From Polyangium jinanense (lineage in GTDB: Bacteria > Myxococcota > Polyangia > Polyangiales > Polyangiaceae), in contig NZ_JAGTJJ010000044.1 in assembly GCF_028435365.1 (NCBI RefSeq), positions 31,029 through 95,028 of the forward strand: a DNA stretch of 64,000 bases. The letters run 5' to 3'. The position numbers were made by a program, and so were the translations under genes. The stretch's first letter is position 1; every line of letters starts with the position of its first letter. Below, piece by piece: positions 1 to 9,283 of the stretch. The notes below the pieces were generated by a model. It was not told where the DNA came from. It ran no database searches and saw only the letters and a list, made by a program, of their open reading frames with translations.

Positions 1-507
1 GGCCACGCCGTAGATGAGATCCGCGCTCACCCGCGGCACGCCTGCCCGGAGCGCCGCCCGCACCGCTTCGAGGCCTCCGTCTGCGTCGTGCAGCCGCCCC
101 AGGAAACGCAGCCGCTCCGGCTCGAGCCCCTGCACGCCCACGCTGAGCCGGTTCACGCCCACGTCGACGAGCGCCCGCGCCCGATCCTCGTCGAGCGAGC
201 TCGGGTTGCACTCGACCGTCACCTCGACATCGTCCACCGCGCGCCCTGCCGCCGCTGCGCGGATCCCCGCGAGCACCCGCCCGAGCGCCCCTGGCGCCCA
301 GAGGGATGGCGTACCTCCGCCGAAGAACACCGTCGTGAGCGTCCGTCCCTCGAACGCCCCGGCTCGAAGATCGAGCTCGGCGAGGATGGCGTCGGCGTAA
401 CGCTCGTGTTCGATTCCGTCCCGTTCCTTTGCGAAGGAAACGAAATCGCAATAAGGGCACTTTTTCAGGCACCACGGGAAGTGGACATAGACGCCGATCG
501 GCTCCAT
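1..507 (-). CDS. hemW: HemW-like radical SAM protein, N-terminal part (runs off the window)
   Basis: The frame is open from the start codon to the window edge, giving 169 residues of the N-terminal half. It begins MEPIGVYVHFPWCLKKCPYC, with the radical-SAM cysteines at 13, 17 and 20 in CX3CX2C spacing. GGGTPS follows at about 63-68, then a VECNPSSL stretch and SVGVQ, all typical of the HemN/HemW family. HemW proteins are haem-binding relatives of oxygen-independent coproporphyrinogen oxidase, and the immediate N-terminal CX3CX2C fits HemW better than HemN, which has a longer N-terminus. The HemW-type C-terminal domain is outside the window. It is divergent from the downstream (p)ppGpp enzyme gene. 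Confidence 0.85.
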   Translation of the reverse strand, partial: MEPIGVYVHFPWCLKKCPYCDFVSFAKERDGIEHERYADAILAELDLRAGAFEGRTLTTVFFGGGTPSLWAPGALGRVLAGIRAAAAGRAVDDVEVTVECNPSSLDEDRARALVDVGVNRLSVGVQGLEPERLRFLGRLHDADGGLEAVRAALRAGVPRVSADLIYGVA

Positions 508-765
508 GGATTTCTACGTGTGTGGAGGTCTCTGGGGCTCCCGGGTGTCACGGGAGAACGCGGGCGGTGGGACGCTCGTCGAACGGGGGACGAAGGACAC
601 GCCTCGTCCCCGAAGGCCACGATGACCCCTTGGGCGTTCCCGCGCCCGTGCGCAAGTTGGTGTGAGGTCGTTCGTGCAGGAAAGGTCGAGGAGGTTTCCG
701 CATCTGCCCGCTGGACAGCCGTGCCCACGGGCGCTCGAAGACGGAAGAAGCGGAGCGCGTGAGCC

Positions 766-3009
766 ATGGTCAGCCAATTGCCGGGCGAAACACGGGGTGT
801 TAGCTTGAACGTTCAGGACGGTGCCCAGGCACCATCCGCACAACGTATGTTGACGTCTAAGGAGCTGATCGAGCGGATCCAGGCGTATCAGCCTGGGGCC
901 GACGTCGAGCTCATCGCCCGCGCTTACGACTACGCCGCCGAAGCGCACAAGGGCCAGATGCGTAAGAGCGGCGACCCTTACTTCTCGCACCCGGTCTCGG
1001 TCGCCGGCATCATCATCGAGCTCAAGCTCGACGTGGCCAGCGTCGTTGCGGGTCTGCTTCACGACGTCGTCGAGGACACCCTCGCGACGCTCTCGGACAT
1101 CGAGCGCGAGTTCGGGCAGGAGGTGGCGTTCCTCGTCGACGGCGTGACGAAGCTGTCGAAGATCAACTTCGCCTCGAAGGAAGACCGGCAAGCCGAGAAC
1201 TTCCGGAAGATGCTGGTCGCCATGGCGCGCGACATCCGCGTGCTCTTGGTGAAGCTCTGCGACCGCCTCGACAACATGCGGACGCTCGAGCACATGAAGC
1301 CCGAGGCGCAGGACCGCATTGCCCGCGAGACGATGGAGATCTACGCGCCGCTCGCGAACCGGCTCGGCATCGCACGGTTCAAGAGCGAGCTCGAGGACCT
1401 CGCCTTCAAGTACCTCGAGCCCGAGGCCTACGCCGACCTCTCGCAGAAGGTGCTCGGCACGAAGGCCGAGCGCGACAAGTACATCACCGACGTCTCGAAG
1501 ATCCTCGCGGGCAAGCTCGCCGAGCAGGGCTTCGCCGCCGACGTGACCGGTCGCGCGAAACACAACTACTCGATCTGGCGGAAGATGCAGTCGCAGCAGT
1601 GCGACTTCGATCAGGTCTACGACGTGATCGCCTTCCGTGTGCTCGTCGAGACGGTGGCCGAGTGTTACGCGACGCTCGGCGTCATCCACTCGCAGTACAC
1701 GCCTGTGCCCGGCCGCTTCAAAGACTACGTCGCGCTGCCGAAGCCGAACATGTACCAGTCGCTGCACACGACGGTCATCGGCCCGGGCCGCGAGCGCATC
1801 GAGGTGCAGATCCGGACGCACGAGATGCACCGCGTCGCGGAGCAAGGCATCGCCGCGCACTGGAAGTACAAGGAGCGCCACTCGGGCGGGCTCGACCCGA
1901 AGGACGCGGCGCGCTTCGGCTGGCTGCGCCAGCTCATGGAGTGGCAAAAGGAGCTCAAGGACCCGCACGAGTTCCTGGACAGCGTGAAGGTCGACCTCTT
2001 CCAGGACGAGGTCTACGTCTTCACGCCGAAGGGCGACGTGCGCGTCTTCCCGCGCAACGCGACGCCGATCGACTTCGCCTACGCGATCCACAGCGAGGTC
2101 GGCGATCACTGCTCGGGCGCGCGCGTGAACGGCGCGATCGTGCCGCTCCGCTACAAGCTCAGGAACGGCGACGTCGTCGAGGTGATGACGAACCCGAGCC
2201 AGCAGCCGAGCAAGGACTGGCTCGACTACGTCACGACGAGCCGCGCGCGCTCGCGCATCCGCAGCCACCTGCGGGCCGATCAGCGCGAGCGCTCGCTCAA
2301 GCTCGGTCGCGAGCTCCTGGAGAAGGAGTTCCACCAGCGAGCGATCAGCATGGCGCGCCTCACGAAGAACGAGGCGGAGGTGCGCAAGCTGTGCGAGCAC
2401 TTCAACGCACAGACCTTCGACGAGCTCCTGATCGGCATCGGCTACGGCAAGCACAGCCCGAAGGCGATCATCGAGTTCCTCGCGCCGCCGCAAGGCAACC
2501 AGGAGTCGCTCCCGCCGCCGTCCCTCAAGGAGAGCCGCATCGAGTCGCTCGTCCGCAAGGTGACGGGCCGCGACAACCACGGCATCCGGCTGAACGGCAT
2601 CGACGACGTGCTCGTTCGCTACACGAAGTGTTGCAACCCCCTGCCGGGGGACGAGATCGTCGGTTTCATCACGCGCGGCCGCGGCATCACCGTGCACCGC
2701 CGCAACTGCCCGAAGGCGCTCGACACCGATCCGGAGCGCCGCGTGGAGATCTCGTGGGACGCGCGGGCGAAGATCAACCGCCCGGTGCAGCTCCGCGTGA
2801 TGACGGCGAACCGGCCCGGCATCCTCGCCACGGTCGGCCAGACGTTCCACGAGCAGGGCATCAACATCAGCGAAGCGACGTGCCGCGCCGGCGACGACGG
2901 CCGAGCGACGAACACGTTTACCTTTCTGTGCTCGGATCTCGCGCAGCTCAAAGGCGTCATCCGGCAGCTCCAGCGCATCCCGGGCGTGATGGCCGTCGAG
3001 CGGACGTAG
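766..3009 (+). CDS. rel: Bifunctional (p)ppGpp synthetase/hydrolase (RelA/SpoT family)
   Basis: Makes and degrades the stringent-response alarmone (p)ppGpp. The 747-residue product has the full long-RSH layout. An HD hydrolase domain carries HDVVED at about 99-104. The synthetase domain carries RFKD at about 317 and YQSLHT; the RxKD charge pattern is that of bifunctional Rel/SpoT enzymes, whereas synthetase-only RelA has ExDD. A TGS domain (VYVFTPKGDV), a conserved cysteine region (TKCCNPLPGD) and a C-terminal ACT domain follow. The chosen ATG has a GGAG ten bases upstream. Homology would also fit the in-frame ATG at 847 (MLTSKELIER), which has no obvious ribosome site and gives 720 residues. 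It is probably monocistronic and ends at a hairpin. Confidence 0.95.
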   Translation: MVSQLPGETRGVSLNVQDGAQAPSAQRMLTSKELIERIQAYQPGADVELIARAYDYAAEAHKGQMRKSGDPYFSHPVSVAGIIIELKLDVASVVAGLLHDVVEDTLATLSDIEREFGQEVAFLVDGVTKLSKINFASKEDRQAENFRKMLVAMARDIRVLLVKLCDRLDNMRTLEHMKPEAQDRIARETMEIYAPLANRLGIARFKSELEDLAFKYLEPEAYADLSQKVLGTKAERDKYITDVSKILAGKLAEQGFAADVTGRAKHNYSIWRKMQSQQCDFDQVYDVIAFRVLVETVAECYATLGVIHSQYTPVPGRFKDYVALPKPNMYQSLHTTVIGPGRERIEVQIRTHEMHRVAEQGIAAHWKYKERHSGGLDPKDAARFGWLRQLMEWQKELKDPHEFLDSVKVDLFQDEVYVFTPKGDVRVFPRNATPIDFAYAIHSEVGDHCSGARVNGAIVPLRYKLRNGDVVEVMTNPSQQPSKDWLDYVTTSRARSRIRSHLRADQRERSLKLGRELLEKEFHQRAISMARLTKNEAEVRKLCEHFNAQTFDELLIGIGYGKHSPKAIIEFLAPPQGNQESLPPPSLKESRIESLVRKVTGRDNHGIRLNGIDDVLVRYTKCCNPLPGDEIVGFITRGRGITVHRRNCPKALDTDPERRVEISWDARAKINRPVQLRVMTANRPGILATVGQTFHEQGINISEATCRAGDDGRATNTFTFLCSDLAQLKGVIRQLQRIPGVMAVERT

Positions 3010-3014
3010 CCTGG

Positions 3015-3041
3015 TTGAGGGGGGCCCGAGAGCCCCCTCAA
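3015..3041. terminator. Hairpin terminator between convergent genes
   Basis: A 9-bp perfect stem (TTGAGGGGG / CCCCCTCAA) around a 9-base loop starts six bases after the rel stop codon. A convergent gene ends 29 bases further on. It can serve both strands. The T-run is poor, so efficiency is uncertain. Confidence 0.5.
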
Positions 3042-3069
3042 AACTCCCCGATGGCCACGTGGGGTCTCG

Positions 3070-3693
3070 TCAGCGCCGACGACGCGGGCCGGGCCCCGAG
3101 CTCGCGCCTGCACCCGCGAGCGCGCGCGTGAGCGGACGACCGAGGTCCCCCTCGGGCGCATGCCGCGCCGCGAGATCCTTGATGCGACGAACGAAGGCGT
3201 TGATGGCGCGTTGATCGACGCCGGCCGGCGAGGTCGCGCGCTCGCACCAGTAGGTGCGGCATCCGAACGGACGCGACGTGTAGATCGCGCAGCGTCCGTT
3301 CTCGTCGAGCATCGGGCAGACGCGCTCGTCGACGGTGGTGAGGCGACGCTTGCCGCGCGAGGTGTCCTCGCTGCTCGCGAGCGGAGGAGGCGTGCGGCCG
3401 AGCGCGCGCGCACCACCTCGCGCCGCGATGGCGCGTTGCACGAGGGCGAGCTCGATCGACGTGACGTACGGCTCGCGCCCCGTGACGCCGAAGCGGCAGC
3501 ACTCGGTGGACGCAGGGCACGACTGCCCCGCGAAGGACGCGTCGACCTCGCGGTAGATCATCGCGAGCTCGTCGAGCAGACCCGCGAGCGCGCGCCGCTC
3601 ATCGTCCTTCGTGGTGTTCGGGTGAATCGATGCGTGCGAACGATCGGGCGACTTCGTGCGAGACATGGAGCGATCGCCCGCAGCATACGCCAC
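3070..3693 (-). CDS. YkgJ-family cysteine-cluster protein
   Basis: A 207-residue protein with the cysteine pattern of the YkgJ/UPF0153 zinc- or iron-chelating family. It has CPASTECCRFG near residue 60, followed by CPMLDENGRCAIYTSRPFGC and TYWC near 125-150. These eight or so cysteines are the family signature; the biochemical role of the family is not established. The C-terminus is Arg/Gly/Pro-rich. A later ATG at 3666 (MSRTKSPDRS) is an equally possible start. It converges on rel and is divergent from the MEMO-like gene, leaving 67 bp between the two starts. Confidence 0.8.
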   Translation of the reverse strand: MAYAAGDRSMSRTKSPDRSHASIHPNTTKDDERRALAGLLDELAMIYREVDASFAGQSCPASTECCRFGVTGREPYVTSIELALVQRAIAARGGARALGRTPPPLASSEDTSRGKRRLTTVDERVCPMLDENGRCAIYTSRPFGCRTYWCERATSPAGVDQRAINAFVRRIKDLAARHAPEGDLGRPLTRALAGAGASSGPGPRRRR

Positions 3694-3760
3694 CTCCGCA
3701 CTGTTCCAACGCGTGGCTCACTTTGCGTGCTGCGTGCGAGCGCTATCCTGCGCGGTGACC

Positions 3761-4999
3761 ATGCCCAAACCGCACGCGCATCCGCGACTGCGGCCGATCG
3801 AGGCCATCTTCGTTCCGCACCCGACGTTCGGTAAAGCGCTCATGCTCCGCGACGGCGAGGGCATCGCGCCGAGCTCGGTTGCGATTCGCGGAGACCTCGC
3901 CCCGATCGTCTCGTGCATGGACGGCACGAGCTCGCTCGACGGCATCGCACGCCGCGCGAGCCGCACCATCGGCCGCATGATCGACGTCGCGATCGTCTCG
4001 CGCCTCGTGGCTGAGCTCGACGAGGCCTACATGCTCGAGACGCCACGCTTCCAGGCGAGGCGACGCGAGGTCGTGGCCGCGTTCGCCGCGGCGAGCGAGC
4101 GGCCCGCGCACCATGCGGGCGGCGCTTACCATCGAGATCCCGAGGAGCTCGCTCGTTACATCGAGGAGGCATGTCTCGCGAAGGCGCCACGCGGCAACGG
4201 CGCCTCGCACGGCCGCCTCGTCGGGCTCTGCGCGCCGCACATGGACCTCTGGCGAGCGGCTGAAGGCTACGGCCACGCGTACGGCGCGCTCGCCGAGGCG
4301 CTACCTCCCGAGGTGGACACGTTCTTCCTGCTCGGCACGTCACACGCGCCGATGCGCCAGCCCTTCGCCGTCTGCGACAAACGTTTCGCCACGCCGCTCG
4401 GCGCGCTCGAGCCCGACCACGATGCGCTCGCGTTCCTCGCGGCGCACAGCCGCTTCGACGTGCGCGAGGACGAGTACCTGCACAAGGGCGAGCATTCGTT
4501 GGAGTTGCAAGTGATTTTCCTGCGCCACCTGCTCGGCGATCGTCCCGCGCGGATCGTGCCCGTGCTCTGCGGCCTCGGCGATGCGCAGGCGAGGGGACGT
4601 GATCCACGCGAGGACGCGCGGGCCGAGTCGTTCCTCGCGGCGCTCGCCGAGCTCGTGGAGCGACGCGGCGCGCGCGCCTTCCTGATCGCGGGCGCCGATC
4701 TCGCGCACGTCGGCCCGCGCTTCGGCGATCCGCGCCCGCTCGACGCTGCCGAGCGCGACGCGCTCCAGGCTCGTGACGCGGAGTCCATCCGCCTCATGGT
4801 GGAGCACGACGCGAGCGGGTTCTTTTCGCAGGTCGCTGAGGATCTCGACACGAGGCGCGTCTGTGGCCTCGGCCCGATCTACACGGCGCTCCGGGCGTTG
4901 CCGGGGTCCGCGGCGGGACGGCTCTTGCACTACACGCAGTGCGTCGATCCCGTGGAGGGATCGATCGTCAGCCACGCGTCCTTGACGTTCGTCTCCTGA
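3761..4999 (+). CDS. MEMO1-family protein (AmmeMemoRadiSam system protein B-like)
   Basis: A 412-residue protein. An N-terminal segment of about 130 residues is followed by a MEMO domain: LCAPHMDLWRAA, FLLGTSHAPM, HKGEHSLELQ and ADLAHVGPRFG. These histidine-containing motifs line the metal/active-site pocket of MEMO, a fold related to class II extradiol dioxygenases. I placed the start at the internal ATG (MPKPHAHPRL) because longer versions run into the divergent upstream gene. The family often sits with AMMECR1 and radical-SAM partners; neither is next to it here. The substrate is unknown. A strong hairpin lies immediately after the stop. Confidence 0.85.
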   Translation: MPKPHAHPRLRPIEAIFVPHPTFGKALMLRDGEGIAPSSVAIRGDLAPIVSCMDGTSSLDGIARRASRTIGRMIDVAIVSRLVAELDEAYMLETPRFQARRREVVAAFAAASERPAHHAGGAYHRDPEELARYIEEACLAKAPRGNGASHGRLVGLCAPHMDLWRAAEGYGHAYGALAEALPPEVDTFFLLGTSHAPMRQPFAVCDKRFATPLGALEPDHDALAFLAAHSRFDVREDEYLHKGEHSLELQVIFLRHLLGDRPARIVPVLCGLGDAQARGRDPREDARAESFLAALAELVERRGARAFLIAGADLAHVGPRFGDPRPLDAAERDALQARDAESIRLMVEHDASGFFSQVAEDLDTRRVCGLGPIYTALRALPGSAAGRLLHYTQCVDPVEGSIVSHASLTFVS

Positions 5000-5023
5000 A
5001 GGGCCGTGTCCCAGCACGGCCCT
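5000..5023. terminator. Hairpin terminator after the MEMO-like gene
   Basis: A perfect 9-bp stem (AGGGCCGTG / CACGGCCCT) with a 6-base loop directly abuts the TGA stop. It is placed between two convergent genes and could act in both directions. No clear T-tract follows. Confidence 0.55.
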
Positions 5024-5038
5024 CTCGTCGAACGAGGA

Positions 5039-6316
5039 CTAACTCCGCGAGAACTTGCGCCGCGCGATGTCGAGGCCGAGGCGCTCGGCTTCGCGGTAGA
5101 TCGCCTGGCGCGACATGCCGAGCGAACGCGCGGCTGACGCGACGGAGCCGTTCGCACGCGCGAGCGCATCTTCGAGACGTGCGCGGGCGAGCGAAGGATC
5201 CGTGGCGGGGGGCAGCGAGGGCTTCGTACGGCTCGCCCTCGCGAGCGACGACGCGATCGACGACGGAAGGATCGCACCGTCGGAGCCCGCGACCTCGGCC
5301 GCGGAGACGAGCGTCGCTTCGAGCTGCGGCACGCCGCCCGGCCAACCCGCGCGTACGAGCGACTCGAGCAGCTCAGGCGTGATGCGCGAGAGCTCGATGC
5401 CACGGCGCTCCGCGATGTCCTGCACGATCGCCGCGATGTCCTCGCGTCGATGCTCGAGCGGCGTGATCGTGACGCGCTTGCCCGAGAAGAGCGAAGCGAA
5501 CCACGGCGCGAGCTTGCCGTCGCCGACCGCGCGATCGAGCGGCTGCCCGACCGTCGCGATGACCGACACGCCGCTCGTGCGGCCGACCGCGTGCGCGATC
5601 TCGAGCTGCTGCGGGCGCGGCAGCCGATCCGCATCGAGCACGACCCACGTCATCGGGCGAATGCCTGCCGGGATCGTCGGCTTGCCTTCGGCGCGCCCGT
5701 CCACCGTGACGATGTCGCCCACGCCTTCGCGCACGGCGGCGGCGAGCTTCGCCATCGTGCGCTTGCCCGTGCCGGGACCGCCCTCGATGCACACGCACGA
5801 GCCGCCCTTCACGAGATCGAGGATCGGATCGATCCAGTCCTTGCGCTGCCGCGGGCCGTGAACGAGCGGGCCCGTGCGCATGATCGCGCCGCCGTACGCG
5901 CTGAGATCACGCTCGACGAACACGCCGATCCGGCTGCCGAGACGCACCACGTCGCCGTGGCTCAGACCGATGCGACGCGCGCGCACGCCGTCGACGAACG
6001 TGCCGTCGGGCGTGCCGAGATCCTCGACGTAGCAACCATCCGCGCGAACGCTGACCTTCGCGTGCTCGGGCGCGATGCCCGCGCCGTCGACATGCGCGTC
6101 GCGCGACGCGCTGCCGATCACCGCGCCGTCGGTGAGCGTGATCGGCGCGAGCTCGCCGTTGAAACCGACGAGCACGAGCCCCCAGCCGCTGCCGTCTCGC
6201 CGACCCTTCGCGAAGACGCCCGACCGGTGTTCTTTCTGTGCTTGGCTGACCGCCTCCGTGTTCGAAGCGGAGTTGATACGCAAAGCAGCTTGCTGTTCGT
6301 TCATGTTTCCCCCCAT
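5039..6316 (-). CDS. FHA-domain regulator with reduced AAA domain and Fis-type HTH
   Basis: 425 residues in three parts. An FHA domain lies at about 60-130 (GSASRDAHVD, EHAKVSVR, DLGTPDGTFV). An AAA-type ATPase follows at about 155-330 with Walker A GGPGTGKRT, a Walker B-like VVLDADRL and LEHRREDIAAI. The C-terminal helix-turn-helix is Fis-like (NGSVASAARSLGMSRQAIY). The order matches FHA-type enhancer-binding proteins, which myxobacteria have in large numbers. However, the AAA part is short and has no GAFTGA sigma54-contact loop. It may therefore repress, or act with another polymerase form. ATG at 6304 (MNEQQAALRI) is an alternative start. Confidence 0.8.
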   Translation of the reverse strand: MGGNMNEQQAALRINSASNTEAVSQAQKEHRSGVFAKGRRDGSGWGLVLVGFNGELAPITLTDGAVIGSASRDAHVDGAGIAPEHAKVSVRADGCYVEDLGTPDGTFVDGVRARRIGLSHGDVVRLGSRIGVFVERDLSAYGGAIMRTGPLVHGPRQRKDWIDPILDLVKGGSCVCIEGGPGTGKRTMAKLAAAVREGVGDIVTVDGRAEGKPTIPAGIRPMTWVVLDADRLPRPQQLEIAHAVGRTSGVSVIATVGQPLDRAVGDGKLAPWFASLFSGKRVTITPLEHRREDIAAIVQDIAERRGIELSRITPELLESLVRAGWPGGVPQLEATLVSAAEVAGSDGAILPSSIASSLARASRTKPSLPPATDPSLARARLEDALARANGSVASAARSLGMSRQAIYREAERLGLDIARRKFSRS

Positions 6317-6454
6317 CCCTACGGAGCACGCGACGGTGCCCCATCCGCCTGTGCTGCAACCCCCAACGGCCGACTCTCCGGCCAGGCCGTCCGATGCAAC
6401 GGTTGAAGAAGATACTCTTGGAATTCAAAGAGGCAACTGTCTGGGGCGCAGGGC

Positions 6455-6483
6455 TTGACAGTTTCCAAAGTGCCGAGTAGGAA
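6455..6483 (+). promoter_or_regulatory. Possible sigma70-type promoter for the tRNA-Gly pair
   Basis: TTGACA, a 17-base spacer, then TAGGAA. The -35 is perfect and the -10 is weak. It lies about 125 bases before the first tRNA in the 293-bp gap that otherwise shows no gene, so the primary transcript would have a long leader. Confidence 0.4.
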
Positions 6484-6609
6484 TGGCCTCGCTGCTGACG
6501 AGGCACGCCTCGGTACGCAGTAGGGCCCTCGTCGGGGACCTCCCGAGTGAATCGGGAAAAACCCGAACGGCCCTTCGGCATCGTCCCCTTGAAGGCGATG
6601 ACGAAGTTT

Positions 6610-6681
<72 letters not shown>

Positions 6682-6712
6682 CTGAAAATTAGCAGTTCCT
6701 TCGCAGCACCCT

Positions 6713-6784
<72 letters not shown>

Positions 6785-6804
6785 CCGCAACGTAGAGAAA
6801 CACA

Positions 6805-6840
6805 AAGGCCGGCCGCGCGAACATGAACGCGGCCGGCCTT
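6805..6840 (+). terminator. Terminator hairpin after the tRNA-Gly pair
   Basis: A perfect 13-bp stem (AAGGCCGGCCGCG / CGCGGCCGGCCTT) with a 10-base loop, followed by CGTGTTTC. It lies 20 bases after the second tRNA and before the ATPase gene. The T-run is short. Confidence 0.65.
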
Positions 6841-6907
6841 CGTGTTTCGAAGGCTCAGGGCACAAACGCGGCCGGCCCGCGCCCCGTTGTGATACGCCTC
6901 CTCGGCG

Positions 6908-8074
6908 ATGCCGCCCGCGCCTCTTCACGAGCGACTCCGACAGCTCGCGAGCACCCTCGAACGACAGTTCCTCGGCAAGGACGAGATCATCCGGCTCCTG
7001 ATGATCTCGGTCGTCGCCGGCGAGCACTGCGTGCTCCTCGGTCCGCCCGGCACGGCCAAGAGCGCCCTCATCCGCTCGCTCTCGGAGCTGATGCAGGCGA
7101 ACTACTTCGAGTACCTGCTCACGCGCTTCACCGAGCCAAACGAAATTTTCGGTCCCGTCGACATCGTCGCCTTCCGCGAAGGCACCTACCGCCGCAACAC
7201 GCAGGGCATGCTGCCCGAGGCGGAGGTCGTCTTCCTCGACGAGGTCTTCAAGGCGAACAGCGCGATCCTGAACGCCCTGCTCACGCTGCTCAACGAGCGC
7301 AAATTCACGAGCGGCGGCAAGGTGATGCGCTGCCCGCTCATCAGCGTCTTCGCCGCCTCGAACGAGGTGCCCGGCGACGAGACGCTGAACGCGATCTTCG
7401 ACCGCTTCCTCCTGCGCGTCCACTCGGACAACCTCGACGCGTACCACTTCAGCGAGCTTCTACAGCGCGGCATCCAGCACGAGATCCGGCAGATGTCCGG
7501 CGAGCCGCTGCGCCCCGTCGTCACCGCCCGCGAGCTCGCCGATCTCGGCAAGAGCTTCGGCGGCCGGATGAATTTTTCCGACGCGTTCCTCTCGGCCTAC
7601 AAGGGCATCGTCTTCCAGATCCGCGCCGAGGGGATTTCGCTCTCGGATCGTCGCGTCGTGAAGATGCTCAAGCTCTTCGCCGCAAGCGCCTACCTCGACG
7701 GGCGCAACACCACCGACGCGAGCGACTTCTTCGTCCTCAAGCACATCTGGAACAACCAGGACCAGGCCGCGATCCTCGAAGGCATCGTGCAGCCCGTGCT
7801 CGAAGCGTTCTTCCGCGAGCACCCCGATCGACGTCGTGTCGGCGCGCTCGGCGTGGGCGTCGACGCGCTCGCCGCCGAGATCGATCGCATCCGCCAGCTC
7901 CTCACCGGCGGCACCGCCCTCGGCGACGTGCAGCTCTTCAGCCAGCTCAAGGCCCTCGGCGAGATCAAGACCGCGCTCGCCGGGATTACCGATCCGCGCG
8001 CGCGCGAGCTCGAGAAGCGCGTCGCGCAGCTCCTCGAAGCCTCGTTCCGCAGCGGTCGCTTCGCGCAGATCTGA
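6908..8074 (+). CDS. MoxR/RavA-type AAA+ ATPase
   Basis: 388 residues. Walker A is GPPGTAKS at about 43, Walker B is VVFLDEVFKA at about 111, and sensor 1 is FAASNEVPGDE at about 155. FDRFLLRVHSD and a C-terminal helical lid follow. The N-terminus resembles the RavA branch of MoxR chaperone-like ATPases. RavA works with a VWA-domain partner (ViaA) encoded next to it, but no VWA gene is adjacent here; the next gene is convergent rluB. I therefore give no symbol. It probably remodels a protein complex; the client is unknown. Confidence 0.88.
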   Translation: MPPAPLHERLRQLASTLERQFLGKDEIIRLLMISVVAGEHCVLLGPPGTAKSALIRSLSELMQANYFEYLLTRFTEPNEIFGPVDIVAFREGTYRRNTQGMLPEAEVVFLDEVFKANSAILNALLTLLNERKFTSGGKVMRCPLISVFAASNEVPGDETLNAIFDRFLLRVHSDNLDAYHFSELLQRGIQHEIRQMSGEPLRPVVTARELADLGKSFGGRMNFSDAFLSAYKGIVFQIRAEGISLSDRRVVKMLKLFAASAYLDGRNTTDASDFFVLKHIWNNQDQAAILEGIVQPVLEAFFREHPDRRRVGALGVGVDALAAEIDRIRQLLTGGTALGDVQLFSQLKALGEIKTALAGITDPRARELEKRVAQLLEASFRSGRFAQI

Positions 8075-8083
8075 CGCGCCGCC

Positions 8084-9067
8084 TCAGGTGGGCCGCTTGC
8101 GCTCGCGCGGCGGTCCGCTCGTGCCCCGCTCGCGCGGCGGCCCGCTCGTCCCACGTTCACGCCGATCCGCAGGCCGCGCGCGTCGCTCCTCGTGCCCGCC
8201 TTCCCGCGACGCGTACCCTGCCCGCGGGCGTTCGCCACGCTCGCCGCGCTCGCCTCGATCGCGCGGCGCCGCGCCGACGTGCGCCCGCGGCCTCTGCTGC
8301 TTCGCGCGTTGCGCCGGCATCTGATCCACGGCCGGGCGCACGCGCTTCGGCACGCCGAACTCTTTTCGGATGGCGAGCAGCTCGTCGACCGTCAGGAGCC
8401 GCCACTTCCCCGGCAAGAGCCCCTCGGAGGTCACGCCGGCAAAACTCAGCCGCGCGAGTCGCATCACGGGGAAGCCCGTCGCCTCGCCCATGCGGCGGAT
8501 CTGCTGGTTTCGCCCTTCGCGCAGGGTGATCTCGAGCCAGGTCTTGTCGCCCTCGTGTCGCAGGATGCGCACGTCCGCAGGCAGCGTCTTGCCGTCTTCG
8601 AGCTCGACGCCCGTGCGCCACACGTCGGCGTCGCCTTCATCCATCACGCCTCTCACTTTGAGGACGTACGTCTTGGGCACGCCGCCGCGCGGATGAAGCA
8701 GGCCGTTCGAGAACTCGCCGTCGTTCGTCATCAAGAGGACGCCGCTCGTCGCGAAGTCGAGGCGGCCGACGGGATACACACGCGCCCCCGCGCCACGCAC
8801 GTGATCCGCGACCGTGGGCCGACCTTCGGGATCATGGAGCGTCGACACGACGTTCCGCGGCTTGTGCAGCACGAGGTAGACCGGCGACTCCGCGGTGAGC
8901 CGCTTGCCATCGACCTCGATCTTGTCGCGGCGCGGGTCGGCCTTGGCCCCGAGTTCCGTCACGACGCGCCCGTTCACCCGGACCCGCCCTGCCGTGACCA
9001 ACTCCTCCGCTGCGCGCCGGGAGCTCACCCCCGAACGGGCGATGATCTTCTGCAACCGCTCTTCCAT
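8084..9067 (-). CDS. rluB: 23S rRNA pseudouridine synthase RluB-like
   Basis: 327 residues. An N-terminal S4 RNA-binding domain (MEERLQKIIARSGVSSRRAA) is followed by the RluB/E/F catalytic domain. The catalytic aspartate lies in GRLDFATSG, and LREGRNQQIRRM is also diagnostic. The last 80 or so residues are a disordered Arg/Gly/Glu/Pro tail (repeated RGERGERG and GTSGPPRE), probably an rRNA-contact extension; such tails are common in high-GC taxa. The start ATG is where homology begins; the open frame extends upstream but crosses a tandem repeat. The product modifies helix 80-90 region uridines in 23S rRNA by analogy. It is divergent from the cupin gene. Confidence 0.92.
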   Translation of the reverse strand: MEERLQKIIARSGVSSRRAAEELVTAGRVRVNGRVVTELGAKADPRRDKIEVDGKRLTAESPVYLVLHKPRNVVSTLHDPEGRPTVADHVRGAGARVYPVGRLDFATSGVLLMTNDGEFSNGLLHPRGGVPKTYVLKVRGVMDEGDADVWRTGVELEDGKTLPADVRILRHEGDKTWLEITLREGRNQQIRRMGEATGFPVMRLARLSFAGVTSEGLLPGKWRLLTVDELLAIRKEFGVPKRVRPAVDQMPAQRAKQQRPRAHVGAAPRDRGERGERGERPRAGYASREGGHEERRARPADRRERGTSGPPRERGTSGPPRERKRPT

Positions 9068-9107
9068 CCGCCGACAATGCCTCCAGCCCGCTTCGCTCCA
9101 AACCCGT

Positions 9108-9259
9108 TCGACGCTCGGGGCTCCGGTTTGCCTGACGGCGCCCTTCGCCCCGAACTTCGTCGACGCTCGGGGCTCCGGTTTGCCTGACGGCGCCCTTCGC
9201 CCCGAACTTCGTCGACGTTCGGGGCTCCGGTTTGCCTGACGGCGCCCTTCGCCCCGAAC
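9108..9259. repeat. 52-bp tandem repeat, 2.9 copies
   Basis: Units begin at 9108, 9160 and 9212, and the last one stops after 48 bases. Copies differ by a single base (GACGCTCGG versus GACGTTCGG). The array fills most of the 216-bp divergent promoter region between rluB and the cupin gene. A period of 52 is not a multiple of 3, so it does not maintain one reading frame. Confidence 0.9.
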
Positions 9260-9283
9260 CCCAGCTCGTGATAAGCACGCTCC

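Noticed and set aside
6908..8074. ravA-viaA operon
   Set aside because: The ATPase is RavA-like, but no VWA-domain gene is next to it; the downstream gene is convergent rluB.
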